From positions 124,001 to 188,000 of the forward strand of contig NZ_VTOL01000009.1 of the NCBI RefSeq assembly GCF_009801115.1: a DNA stretch of 64,000 nt, written 5' to 3'. Below the pieces are notes generated by a model. The model was given only the letters and a program-made list of their open reading frames with translations, ran no database searches and was not told the DNA's origin. This DNA comes from Dyadobacter sp. 3J3. Its GTDB lineage: Bacteria; Bacteroidota; Bacteroidia; Cytophagales; Spirosomataceae. This document shows positions 54,401 through 61,607 of the stretch, piece by piece (position 1 is the stretch's first letter; the number at the start of each line of letters is the position of its first letter). Both the position numbers and the translations under genes were made by a program.

Positions 54401-54854
54401 CAAACTTTGGGACAATACTGAAATCAAGCAATTGGAAAAAGACGGACAGTATCTGATCACGGATCTTCATCCAATCGCGGCCATTTTGATCGACGAAGTT
54501 GAAATTTACACAGAAGACGTTCCGGGTTGGCTGGTTGCCAGTGAAAATGGGTTAACCGTCGCGCTGGATATCACCGTTACGGACGAACTTCGCCTGGAAG
54601 GTATCGCGCGTGATTTCGTTAACCGTGTTCAGAATCTGCGTAAAGACAGTGGATTTGAGGTGACGGATAAAATCAAAATCACGCTTCAAAATAATGATGA
54701 ATTGTTGGCAAGTGCTGTGACTGCAAACAGAGAATATATCTGCCAGGAAGTTCAGGCATTGGATCTGAGCCTGGTTAATGACCTGAACGGTTCCGCCAGC
54801 GAGATTGAAATGGATGAATTCTTGTTGAAGGTGAAAATTGAGGTTGTTTCATAA
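51420..54854 (+). CDS. ileS: Isoleucyl-tRNA synthetase
   Basis: Charges tRNA-Ile. The 1144-residue class I enzyme has the HIGH-equivalent P-P-S-A-N-G-T-P-G-I-H-H, the editing domain T-T-P-W-T-L-P-A-N with its aspartate-rich loop, and N-K-M-S-K-R as the KMSKS motif. The C-terminal 300 residues form the tRNA anticodon-binding and zinc-less tail typical of the long type 2 enzyme. The spacer immediately upstream carries a probable promoter and perhaps a leader. A terminator follows 32 bp after the stop. Confidence 0.97.
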   Translation: MNYKEYKNLSYPQIGDDILKFWKDNKIFEASIDTREGSPSFTFYEGPPSANGTPGIHHVMARSIKDIFCRYKTLQGFQVKRKGGWDTHGLPVELQVEKELGITKDDIGKTISVEEYNERCRQTVMKFTDQWNDLTEKMGYWVDLENPYVTYENEYIESLWSLLKKLYDKGLLYKGYTIQPYSPAAGTGLSSHELNMPGTYKDVKDTTIVAMFKVKAVESYPVFADVDGLVDVRILAWTTTPWTLPANSALTVGANINYVLVKTFNPYTYEPVEVVLAKDLVGKYFTEKGKDGDFEGYAASDKKLLPWTVLKEFKGKDLEGVEYEQLMPYVQPDKPAFRVIIGDFVTTEDGTGVVHTSPTFGADDFRVSHANGIPSIMVKDETGKEVPIVDRRGRFVKEITDYAGRFVKPEYYSAEEQADPEFRATDVLIAIKLKEEGKAFKVEKYEHTYPHCWRTDKPVLYYPLDSWFIKTTAMKDKLVELNKTINWKPESTGTGRFGNWLENLVDWNLSRSRYWGTPLPIWRSEVGEEVCVGAISELKELLESANASGKLSAEQTESNSSYLVKLGEGDFDLHRPYVDNIYFVSAQGNIMFREPDLIDVWFDSGAMPYAQWHYPFENNETFNESYPADFISEGVDQTRGWFFTLHAIAGMLFDSVAFKNVVSTGLVLDKNGNKMSKRLGNAVDPFETLGKYGPDATRWYMITNAEPWDNLKFNIDGIQEVQRKFFGTLVNTYNFFALYANLDGYNFHEATSVPVESRTELDRWILSKLNTLIKEVGEQFDDYNPTKAGRLVQDFVTDQLSNWYIRLNRRRFWNPSSDQGSGLTEDKKAAYETLQHCLVTVSQLMSPIAPFFAEWLYKSLTDGIREESKKADSLLKYDSVHLTHWPLVEYNEIDLDLEEAMEMAQSISSLVHSIRKKHKLKVRQPLSKVLIPALTEKTSRQIRQVASIILSEVNVKDVDAINDNDGFFHKRAKPNFKVLGKKFGKDMQAVAEKIKLWDNTEIKQLEKDGQYLITDLHPIAAILIDEVEIYTEDVPGWLVASENGLTVALDITVTDELRLEGIARDFVNRVQNLRKDSGFEVTDKIKITLQNNDELLASAVTANREYICQEVQALDLSLVNDLNGSASEIEMDEFLLKVKIEVVS

Positions 54855-54861
54855 TCTGCTT

Positions 54862-55118
54862 AGGAAACACAGAGTTAGAGGAGTTAAAAAAGGAGGTTCA
54901 CAGAGATTTTTTGTCTTTGTGGGGCTCCTTTTTCTTTTGATTGTGTAACTTTTTTTCATGCATTACGTACTAGATACAGGAATCACAGTTCGGTAAAGTT
55001 TAGAAATATCTTCTTGAGATTTTTTTCTCAGTGGCTCTCTCCTTTTTCTCTGTGAAGCTCTGTGTAATCTTAAATGAAGTTGTTCAGTATGTAACGAAAT
55101 ATAAACCATACAAGCTAA
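54862..55118. repeat. Duplicated leader repeat, copy 1
   Basis: A ~230-bp sequence running from TTAGGAAACACAGAGTTAGA through ACGTACTAGATACAGGAATC to CTCTGTGAAGCTCTGTGTAA (55048-55067). A second copy lies at 55284-55546. Both lead into small open frames, which suggests that a tandem duplication carried the promoter region with it. Confidence 0.75.
54886..54940 (+). terminator. ileS terminator in the CACAGAG repeat family
   Basis: AAAAAAGGAG and CACAGAG pair with CTTTGTG and CTCCTTTTT across a loop containing a T-run. It closely resembles the lysA terminator and is part of a longer duplicated sequence. Confidence 0.8.
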
Positions 55119-55283
55119 ATGAAAGTTGTAGAAAAAAATATCACAAAAGAGAGTGAGGGAGGAATTATATATAATCCTTCTTTAGACAATTTACCCGTTC
55201 CACAAATCGCTTTGGAAAAAGCTGAAAAAGCACGAGAAACATTGAGAAAGTATCCTATTCCTTCTCATTTTAAAAAAAATTAA
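55119..55283 (+). CDS. Small protein related to DUF6934-associated partner
   Basis: A 54-residue frame not long enough for usual gene prediction. It ends with L-E-K-A-E-K-A-R-E-T-L-R-K-Y-P-I-P-S-H-F-K-K. This tail matches K-V-S-E-A-R-E-F-L-E-K-H-P-I-P-D-H-I of the small gene at 56015, so the two are paralogs. It lacks the DUF6934 partner here. Its upstream sequence is a duplicate of that in front of the DUF6934 gene. The role is unknown; it may be an orphan half of a two-gene module. Confidence 0.6.
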   Translation: MKVVEKNITKESEGGIIYNPSLDNLPVPQIALEKAEKARETLRKYPIPSHFKKN

Positions 55284-55546
55284 TTTTAGGAAACACAGCG
55301 TTAGAAGAGTTTAAAAGGAGCGGACGCCGAGCAGGTTCACTGAGATTTTTTGTCTTTGTGGAGTTCCTTTTTCTTTTGGTTGTGTAACTAATGTTGATCT
55401 GTTACGTATTAGATATAGGAATCACAGTCTGCCAGAAAGTGTATGACATCATTTATATGAAAATCTAAACTTTGTGGCTCTGTGCGGCATCCGCACTTTT
55501 AACCTCTGTGAAGCTCTGTGTAACCAAAGATTGAACATGGTTTCCA
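55284..55546. repeat. Duplicated leader repeat, copy 2
   Basis: Second copy of the sequence at 54862, with TTAGGAAACACAGCGTTAGA, ACGTATTAGATATAGGAATC and CTCTGTGAAGCTCTGTGTAA (55504-55523) in the same order. A short insertion (GGAGCGGACGCCGAGC) and scattered changes distinguish it. It ends at the DUF6934 gene. Confidence 0.75.
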
Positions 55547-55993
55547 ATGAACAACAAATCATATCCTTTTCGTTATAACGAAGACTTTACACAATTTGAT
55601 TTTCAGAGTATAGGTAAGAGAGGAGTGTTTGAAAAGGCGATAACTTTTTCAATAATCAGCGAAAACATTTATAATCTTGCCTTAATGGATTTTGATCCTA
55701 TTAGTCAGACTTATAACGATCAGTCTGTAACAGATAATGGAGATATGCCAGAAATTCTGGCGACAGTTATGATCACCATTATTGATTTTCTAAATCGATA
55801 TCCTGAACGTAAAATTTACCTGGCTGGTAATTCGAAATCAAGAACGAGGTTATATCAAATAGCTATTAATAAGGTACTTATTCAAATCAAAAAAGATTTA
55901 ATAATTTTGGGCTATTTTGAAAATCACTGGATTGAATTTGAACCAAACAGAAAATTTGAAAGTTTTTTAATAGGAAGAAATTTATTAGATTAG
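55547..55993 (+). CDS. DUF6934-family protein
   Basis: A 148-residue soluble protein that resembles the DUF6934 family of Bacteroidota. Its features are Y-P-F-R-Y-N-E-D-F-T-Q-F-D-F-Q-S-I-G-K-R-G, a mid-region helix M-I-T-I-I-D-F-L-N-R-Y-P-E-R-K-I-Y-L-A-G and a S-K-S-R-T-R-L-Y motif. The C-terminal part has R-K-F-E-S-F-L-I-G. Function is unknown; its compactness and pairing with a short partner recall toxin/antitoxin or other two-component small modules (inference). The small gene starts 21 bp downstream. Confidence 0.75.
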   Translation: MNNKSYPFRYNEDFTQFDFQSIGKRGVFEKAITFSIISENIYNLALMDFDPISQTYNDQSVTDNGDMPEILATVMITIIDFLNRYPERKIYLAGNSKSRTRLYQIAINKVLIQIKKDLIILGYFENHWIEFEPNRKFESFLIGRNLLD

Positions 55994-56014
55994 TAGACAC
56001 TATTGATCATCAAA

Positions 56015-56200
56015 ATGAAAACACTTGAAAAAAAAATATCGGCAAAACATTCTTCCGGAACTCAAAAGACATTAGATAATTCACTTCCTGACCTTTCACA
56101 GCATCCTGTTGTTTTGAAAAAAGTGAGTGAAGCCCGCGAATTCTTAGAAAAACATCCAATTCCTGACCATATATTGAATCGACATAGAAGTGATAAGTAA
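56015..56200 (+). CDS. Small partner of DUF6934 protein
   Basis: A 61-residue protein with a basic lead (K-T-L-E-K-K-I-S-A-K-H) and a helix V-L-K-K-V-S-E-A-R-E-F-L-E-K-H-P-I-P-D-H-I. The ATG at 56015 is used; a TTG twelve bases earlier is possible. It is paralogous to the 54-residue protein at 55119. It follows the DUF6934 gene by 21 bp and probably shares its transcript. The P-I-P-x-H end is conserved between the two paralogs. Confidence 0.7.
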   Translation: MKTLEKKISAKHSSGTQKTLDNSLPDLSQHPVVLKKVSEAREFLEKHPIPDHILNRHRSDK

Positions 56201-56227
56201 TTAACAGTAATTAGCCTTTCGCACTTC

Positions 56228-57007
56228 ATGCAACTACAAAATTCCACAGCCCTTATCACAGGTGGCGCTTCCGGGCTCGGAAAGGCCACAGCCCGATTAT
56301 TTCTTTCACAGGGTGCCAATATTGTAATTCTTGACCTCAACGAAACCTCGGGAAAAGCATTGGAACTTGAATTTCCAGGTAAATTGAAATTTGTAAAAAC
56401 CAACGTTTCTGATGAAGTCGATGTAAAACTGGCAATTCATTCGGCGCTTGAAACATTTGGTTCTATTCAAATTGTCGTAAACTGCGCTGGTATTGCAATT
56501 GCTCGAAAAACAGTGGGAAAAGTTGATGGCATTTATGGCCCGCATGCTCTGGAAGCTTTTGAAAAAACAATCCGGGTTAATCTTATCGGAACGTTTAATG
56601 TGATCAGGTTAGCCGCTTTTGAAATGGAGAAAAATGAGGTCAATGCTGAGGGAGAAAGAGGTGTCATTATTAATACAGCTTCTGTGGCTGCATACGATGG
56701 ACAAATGGGACAAGCAGCTTATGCAGCCAGCAAAGGTGGAATTGTCAGTATGACTTTGCCAATTGCCCGTGAATTTGCAAAAGCAGGTATCCGGGTCATG
56801 ACGATTGCGCCGGGATTATTTGAAACACCATTATTGATGGACTTACCCGAAGAAGCCAGAATTTCTCTGGGGCAACAAGTACCATTTCCATCACGTTTAG
56901 GCAAGCCTTCCGAATATGCTTTGCTGGCAAAATCAATTGTTGAAAATCCGATGCTGAATGGTGAAGTGATACGGTTAGATGGTGCAATAAGGATGGGAGC
57001 GAAATAA
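56228..57007 (+). CDS. SDR-family dehydrogenase, 3-hydroxyacyl-CoA type 2-like
   Basis: A 259-residue classical SDR close in layout to the HSD10/3-hydroxyacyl-CoA dehydrogenase type 2 group. [10 protein letters not shown] binds NAD, N-C-A-G-I-A is the central strand, the serine is in I-I-N-T-A-S-V and the catalytic Tyr-Lys is Y-A-A-S-K. The P-G-L-F-E-T-P-L loop is typical. Likely role: oxidation of hydroxyacyl-CoA or a related hydroxy group. It follows the small DUF6934 partner by 27 bp but looks functionally separate. Confidence 0.92.
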   Translation: MQLQNSTALITGGASGLGKATARLFLSQGANIVILDLNETSGKALELEFPGKLKFVKTNVSDEVDVKLAIHSALETFGSIQIVVNCAGIAIARKTVGKVDGIYGPHALEAFEKTIRVNLIGTFNVIRLAAFEMEKNEVNAEGERGVIINTASVAAYDGQMGQAAYAASKGGIVSMTLPIAREFAKAGIRVMTIAPGLFETPLLMDLPEEARISLGQQVPFPSRLGKPSEYALLAKSIVENPMLNGEVIRLDGAIRMGAK

Positions 57008-57025
57008 AAGGATTTAAAGTTATTA

Positions 57026-57238
57026 TCAATCTTCAAAAATATATCTTAGGAATCTATAAATACCATATATTAGAGCAAGAACAAGGTAAGTAAAACCTAA
57101 AAACTCGGCTGCCTGAATAAGCGGTAATCCAGAAAATATTCCGATAACAGTTATAGCTATCGCGAAAATCCAGAATAAAACAACAAATATTTTTTGATTC
57201 AGTTTAATAATTAGAAACAATATCTTTCTCAATTTCAT
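57026..57238 (-). CDS. Small two-helix membrane protein
   Basis: A 70-residue protein with two hydrophobic segments (V-V-L-F-W-I-F-A-I-A-I-T-V-I-G-I and F-L-G-F-T-Y-L-V-L-A-L-I-Y-G-I) and a basic N-terminus (M-K-L-R-K-I). No family recognised. It runs convergent with the SDR and has its own promoter in the short gap to the next gene. Confidence 0.6.
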   Translation of the reverse strand: MKLRKILFLIIKLNQKIFVVLFWIFAIAITVIGIFSGLPLIQAAEFLGFTYLVLALIYGIYRFLRYIFED

Positions 57239-57341
57239 GAATTTTGATAACTGTTATTCTAGGTATTCCTCAAAAGTAAAATTGAGAATTTAAATTTCCG
57301 TATTAAACCAAAGCATATTTTTATATTGACAAAAGTTTAAA

Positions 57342-57734
57342 ATGAAACAGAAACTAAATATCAACCTCAAACTTCCAATTTTCAGTTGGCTGTTTTTTCT
57401 GTTTCTATCTTCGGGAGTTTCCTACTATGACAATCTTCAATTTGGAAAACCTGTTCAGATCGAACGTGTTGATCAGCTTATTCCAAATTGCGGAAAGAAA
57501 AAAGCTTTTGCTAAATTTTCAATATCCTCTAAGAAAAGCTATTTCAACCAACAGCAAAATTTTCAATTTATACTAATAAATCTTTTGTCTCTCAGATTGA
57601 ATAACCATGCCCATATTCTTTTAAACAGACAATATAGCCTTTTCAAACCAGTATCTCAAAATACAATTCCTCTTTTCAGGAGCCGAAATCTGGCTTCTAC
57701 TTCTTCCGACGATTTTCCTGATTTCATTTCCTGA
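57342..57734 (+). CDS. Hypothetical exported protein
   Basis: A 130-residue protein with a signal-peptide-like N-terminus (L-P-I-F-S-W-L-F-F-L-F-L-S-S-G-V-S-Y). The rest is short and basic with no recognised motif. A 51-residue protein follows on the same strand 133 bp away. The function is unknown; coding status is supported only by length and composition. Confidence 0.5.
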   Translation: MKQKLNINLKLPIFSWLFFLFLSSGVSYYDNLQFGKPVQIERVDQLIPNCGKKKAFAKFSISSKKSYFNQQQNFQFILINLLSLRLNNHAHILLNRQYSLFKPVSQNTIPLFRSRNLASTSSDDFPDFIS

Positions 57735-57867
57735 GCAGCTATCATTCTGCTCGATTTCTACTATTCTTTTTGTCGAAAAACATAGCAATTGATTGCTTTG
57801 GTACTTCTTCATTTCCCATTTCAGGAAATCAGGTTTCGACTTGTTTTATAATCTCAATTCAGAAATC

Positions 57868-58023
57868 ATGAAAATCAATAAATTACTGCTTGCAGCCATA
57901 AAATGGCTGAGATATTTCACCATAGCCTATATGCTGGGTTTTGCCAACGTTTTGAACCAGGAGACAAAAACGATGGACGATACCTTTCACAAGATCGAGC
58001 AAACTTCGGAAGATGAAGACTAA
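57868..58023 (+). CDS. Small membrane-anchored protein
   Basis: A 51-residue protein starting M-K-I-N-K-L-L-L-A-A-I-K-W-L-R-Y-F, with one hydrophobic helix (F-T-I-A-Y-M-L-G-F-A-N-V-L) and an acidic tail (E-Q-T-S-E-D-E-D). The shorter ATG at 57868 is chosen because it opens with a plausible membrane anchor. The stop overlaps the stop of the convergent DeoR gene by 4 bp. Its role is unknown. Confidence 0.55.
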   Translation: MKINKLLLAAIKWLRYFTIAYMLGFANVLNQETKTMDDTFHKIEQTSEDED

Positions 58024-58769
58024 ACCATCTTAATTCCCAGCGATTTATAAATTTCAAATGCAGCCATACTGTCCGGCTGATCGGTTATTATTGTTGTTAA
58101 CTGATTGGTCGGACAAACATAATAGGCCTCTGCTGTTCCCAGTTTTTCCACTGTCGAAAGGGCAATAATATCTCTGGACGATTCAACCATCACTCTTTTC
58201 ACTTCACTTTCTTCATAATCCGGGCCGGTGACACCGAGTTCGGGATGGATGCTGCATATTCCTAAAAAACACAAATCTGCTCTGAATTTCCGAAAATATT
58301 GTATGGTTTCATTTCCAGTTGTGACAAAGGAATTTTTCAAAAGTCTTCCGCCGGCAAACAACACTTCTACTTTTTCATGTTCTTCCAGAATACTGGCGAT
58401 GGGAAAACTGTTTGTCACAACGGTCAGGCTAATATCTTTTGGTAAAGACTGTGCTATCAACAGTGCCGAGGTTCCTCCATCGAAAATAACAACCTGACCG
58501 TCTTTAAGGAAGTTCAGAGCCTTATTAGCGATAATTCTTTTTTTATCATTTCCATATTCAATACGGTCTTTAAAATTATGCGGCCCCGGTGAATGCGGCA
58601 CAGCACCACCTCGGACAGATTTCAATAATCCCTGGTCAGCGAGCTCTTTAATGTCGCGGCGAACAGTATCCTCCGATACATTTAAAATCGTACTCAACCC
58701 AGCCAGGTGCACTTTTTGGTCCTGACTAAGCTGATTCAGTATAACCTGAAAACGCTCCTCTTTTAACAT
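58020..58769 (-). CDS. DeoR-family transcriptional regulator
   Basis: A 249-residue regulator with the DeoR N-terminal helix-turn-helix (S-E-D-T-V-R-R-D-I-K-E-L) and the C-terminal sugar-phosphate-sensor fold (G-T-S-A-L-L-I-A-Q-S-L-P, F-L-G-I-C-S-I-H). DeoR proteins respond to phosphorylated sugars or nucleosides. The start ATG at 58769 is used, because the upstream extension lacks matching character. It is divergent from a nucleotidase gene, with palindromic and TAnnTTTG sequences between them, so it probably controls both. Confidence 0.93.
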   Translation of the reverse strand: MLKEERFQVILNQLSQDQKVHLAGLSTILNVSEDTVRRDIKELADQGLLKSVRGGAVPHSPGPHNFKDRIEYGNDKKRIIANKALNFLKDGQVVIFDGGTSALLIAQSLPKDISLTVVTNSFPIASILEEHEKVEVLFAGGRLLKNSFVTTGNETIQYFRKFRADLCFLGICSIHPELGVTGPDYEESEVKRVMVESSRDIIALSTVEKLGTAEAYYVCPTNQLTTIITDQPDSMAAFEIYKSLGIKMV

Positions 58770-58790
58770 AGTATTACATTCAACTTTCTG

Positions 58791-58798
58791 CAAATATA
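58791..58798 (-). promoter_or_regulatory. Candidate -7 box for the DeoR gene
   Basis: Minus strand TATATTTG (plus CAAATATA) matches TAnnTTTG, 21 bp before the DeoR start. Confidence 0.5.
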
Positions 58799-58820
58799 AT
58801 ACTTTATTGAAATTGATTAT

Positions 58821-58834
58821 TGCAAAATATTGCA
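58821..58834. promoter_or_regulatory. Candidate operator TGCAA-AATA-TTGCA
   Basis: A perfect 5-bp inverted repeat with a 4-bp spacer in the gap between the divergent DeoR and nucleotidase genes. A further TTGCA lies at 58852. This is a plausible DeoR binding site. Confidence 0.5.
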
Positions 58835-58843
58835 CATTTTGGT

Positions 58844-58851
58844 TATATTTG
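58844..58851 (+). promoter_or_regulatory. Candidate -7 box for the nucleotidase gene
   Basis: TATATTTG matches TAnnTTTG, 43 bp before the nucleotidase start. Confidence 0.5.
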
Positions 58852-58894
58852 TTGCACTAAATCGCAGACAAGAAATCTTATATTTTATCAGAGC

Positions 58895-59434
58895 ATGAAA
58901 AAAACAGTAGCCATAGACATGGATAATGTCATCGCCGATATTGAAACCAACTGGATTAATCTTTATGAACAGGAATTTGGAGTTAGAGTTTCCAAAGAAG
59001 AGTTATTAGGAAAACCGGAAGATTTTGCTTTTCCCGATCCGGACAAAGCCAGAAGTCTTATATACAAACCCGGATTTTTCCGGAACGCTCCGGTGATGGA
59101 AGGAGCTGTGGAAGCATTAAAAGAATTGCAGGAAAATTTTGAAGTCTATATTGTTTCAGCAGCTATGGAATTTCCAAATTCTTTACTCGAAAAACATGAC
59201 TGGCTGGCTGAACATTTTCCGTTTATATCTTGGAGAAATATTATTTTCTGCGGAGATAAAAGTGTGATTGGTACCGATTTTCTAATTGATGATCACTTAA
59301 AAAATCTGGATTTTCATAAGGGAATGCCGATCCTGTTTACGGCCGGACATAATATTAACGTTACAAAACATACGAGAGTTAATAACTGGGTTGAGGCTGT
59401 TGAATTATTGAAAGAGCATATTGGAGATTTGTAA
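58895..59434 (+). CDS. 5'(3')-deoxyribonucleotidase-like HAD phosphatase
   Basis: A 179-residue enzyme of the NT5C-type family, which removes phosphate from deoxynucleoside monophosphates. The motif I is I-D-M-D-N-V near residues 6-11, with the nucleophile aspartate. V-S-A-A-M-E is motif II, and D-F-L-I-D-D-H is motif IV. The start used is the ATG at 58895; upstream sequence contains the likely promoter. The divergent DeoR gene suggests control by a nucleoside-derived sugar phosphate. Confidence 0.88.
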   Translation: MKKTVAIDMDNVIADIETNWINLYEQEFGVRVSKEELLGKPEDFAFPDPDKARSLIYKPGFFRNAPVMEGAVEALKELQENFEVYIVSAAMEFPNSLLEKHDWLAEHFPFISWRNIIFCGDKSVIGTDFLIDDHLKNLDFHKGMPILFTAGHNINVTKHTRVNNWVEAVELLKEHIGDL

Positions 59435-59448
59435 ATTGCTAATTCTAC

Positions 59449-59492
59449 AAGTATTCCGGTGCTCTGCACCTTTGTGAAGTACCGAAATACTT
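59449..59492. repeat. Single dispersed copy of the 53-bp array core, terminator-like
   Basis: AAGTATTCCGGT pairs with ACCGAAATACTT (11 of 12), and inside it sits GGTGC-TCT-GCACC. The core matches the 53-bp array at 10253 and its inverse copies at 11664. It lies between the convergent nucleotidase and uvrB genes, so it could also terminate transcription. Confidence 0.85.
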
Positions 59493-59511
59493 ATAAAATT
59501 AACTTACATTA

Positions 59512-61530
59512 TCAAACCTTCGATTTTACCTGCTCCTTCAACTGCAACAATTCATCACGCAACCTCGCAGCTTCCAGAAAGTCCATATCTTTTGCGGCAC
59601 TTTCCATTTTTTTCTGGGTTTCATTAATAAGTTTTTGCAAATCACTTTTACCCATATATTGAACAACCGGATCTGCCGCGATGCGGATTTCACTTGGCTC
59701 AACATAAATTTTTCTTGGTTTCGAATCAGCAACCGAAGTTTGCGACATAATCGCTTCTTTCGATTTCAGGATTGTTTTTGGCGTAATTCCGTGCTCTTCG
59801 TTATAGGCAAGCTGAATCGCTCTGCGCCGGTTCGTTTCGCCAATTGCTTCTTCCATGGATCCGGTCATCACGTCCGCATACATTAAAACTTTTCCGTTTT
59901 CATTCCTTGCCGCACGACCAATTGTTTGAATTAACGAGCGAATATCTCTCAAAAATCCTTCCTTGTCGGCGTCCATGATCGCCACTAACGAAACCTCTGG
60001 CAAATCCAGACCCTCACGCAAAAGATTTACTCCAACCAAAACATCGAAGACACCCAAACGCAATTCCCTAAGTATTTCAACACGATCAAGTGTTTTCACT
60101 TCCGAGTGAATATAACGGCATTTAATTCCAACACGATCCAGATATTTGCTCAGTTCCTCTGCCATTCTTTTGGTCAAAGTAGTGATCAAAACACGGTCGC
60201 CTTGTTTGATACGAATGTTTATTTCTTCTAATAAATCATCGATCTGATTCAAACTTGGGCGCACTTCAATTTCAGGATCAAGTAAGCCTGTTGGACGAAT
60301 AATTTGTTCCACCACGACACCGTCCGAGCGACGTAATTCGTAATCAGCCGGGGTTGCGCTAACGTAAATCGTCTGCGGCGTAAGATCTTCAAATTCCTGG
60401 AATGTCAACGGACGATTATCCATAGCCGATGGCAAACGGAAACCGTATTCAACCAAAGCTTCTTTTCTGGATCTGTCACCGCCCCACATCGCTTTGATCT
60501 GCGGCATGGTAGCATGACTTTCATCAACAACCATCAGGAAATCTTCCGGAAAATAATCCAGTAAACAGAACGGCCTCTGACCTGGCAAACGTCTGTCAAA
60601 ATACCTCGAATAGTTTTCTATACCGGAACAATAACCAAGCTCCCGCATCATTTCCATATCAAATTCTGTACGCTCCTTTACGCGCTCAGCCTCTGCTACT
60701 CTTCCATTGTTTGTGAAATAATTGATCTGTTTTACCAGGTCATCCTGAATTTCTTTGATGGATTGAGAAAGCACGTCACGGCCAGTTACAAACAAATTGG
60801 CAGGAAAGATAGAAACTGCTTTTTCACTTGAAATCTTCTTTCCGCTATCAGGTTCAATGCGCTGGATTTCTTCGATTTCATCTCCAAAAAAGATAAAACG
60901 ATATGCGAAATCAGCATAACCAGGATATATATCAACAGTATCACCTTTCACCCGGAAAGTACCGCGCCCAAATTCAACTTCGGTACGACTATATAAAATT
61001 TCTACGAGCCTGAACAAAAACTGGTTGCGACTTACAATATCACCAATTTTGGCTTTGACAATACTCTTTTTATATTCATTTGGATTACCAGCACCATAAA
61101 TACATGATACAGAGGCAACTACAATCACATCACGCCTTCCGCTCATCAAAGATGAAACCGTGTGTAATCGTAATTTATCAATTTCCTGATTGATCATCAG
61201 GTCCTTTTCTATATACGTATTGGTACTTGAAATAAAGGCTTCCGGCTGATAATAGTCGTAGTAACTAATAAAATATTCAACCGCATTGTTAGGGAAAAAT
61301 TGCTTGAATTCGCCATATAGCTGGGCAGCTAACGTTTTGTTATGGCTTAGTACCAATGTAGGACGGTTAATTTCCGCAACCACATTCGCCACCGTAAAAG
61401 TTTTACCAGAACCCGTTACACCCAACAAAGTCTGGGCTGGTTCTCCCGCTGCAATTCCCTCTAAAAGTTGTCTGATTGCCTCAGGCTGGTCTCCCGTAGG
61501 CTGGTATTCTGAAGTGAGCTCGAAATTCAT
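59512..61530 (-). CDS. uvrB: Excinuclease ABC subunit B
   Basis: The DNA-damage verification subunit of the UvrABC nucleotide-excision system. The 672-residue protein has Walker A in G-V-T-G-S-G-K-T-F, the beta-hairpin Y-Y-D-Y-Y-Q-P-E-A that probes damaged DNA, helicase motifs D-E-S-H and Q-T-I-G-R-A-A-R, and a C-terminal UVR motif (A-K-D-M-D-F-L-E-A-A-R-L-R-D-E) that binds UvrC. It acts on DNA in the cytoplasm. The full length is normal for the family. Confidence 0.97.
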   Translation of the reverse strand: MNFELTSEYQPTGDQPEAIRQLLEGIAAGEPAQTLLGVTGSGKTFTVANVVAEINRPTLVLSHNKTLAAQLYGEFKQFFPNNAVEYFISYYDYYQPEAFISSTNTYIEKDLMINQEIDKLRLHTVSSLMSGRRDVIVVASVSCIYGAGNPNEYKKSIVKAKIGDIVSRNQFLFRLVEILYSRTEVEFGRGTFRVKGDTVDIYPGYADFAYRFIFFGDEIEEIQRIEPDSGKKISSEKAVSIFPANLFVTGRDVLSQSIKEIQDDLVKQINYFTNNGRVAEAERVKERTEFDMEMMRELGYCSGIENYSRYFDRRLPGQRPFCLLDYFPEDFLMVVDESHATMPQIKAMWGGDRSRKEALVEYGFRLPSAMDNRPLTFQEFEDLTPQTIYVSATPADYELRRSDGVVVEQIIRPTGLLDPEIEVRPSLNQIDDLLEEINIRIKQGDRVLITTLTKRMAEELSKYLDRVGIKCRYIHSEVKTLDRVEILRELRLGVFDVLVGVNLLREGLDLPEVSLVAIMDADKEGFLRDIRSLIQTIGRAARNENGKVLMYADVMTGSMEEAIGETNRRRAIQLAYNEEHGITPKTILKSKEAIMSQTSVADSKPRKIYVEPSEIRIAADPVVQYMGKSDLQKLINETQKKMESAAKDMDFLEAARLRDELLQLKEQVKSKV

Positions 61531-61607
61531 AACAAAACATAAAAGGAATACAAATCATAACGCATTCCAAAGATAAAATAGTTTCTTTGGAATGCGTCAT
61601 CATTCCT

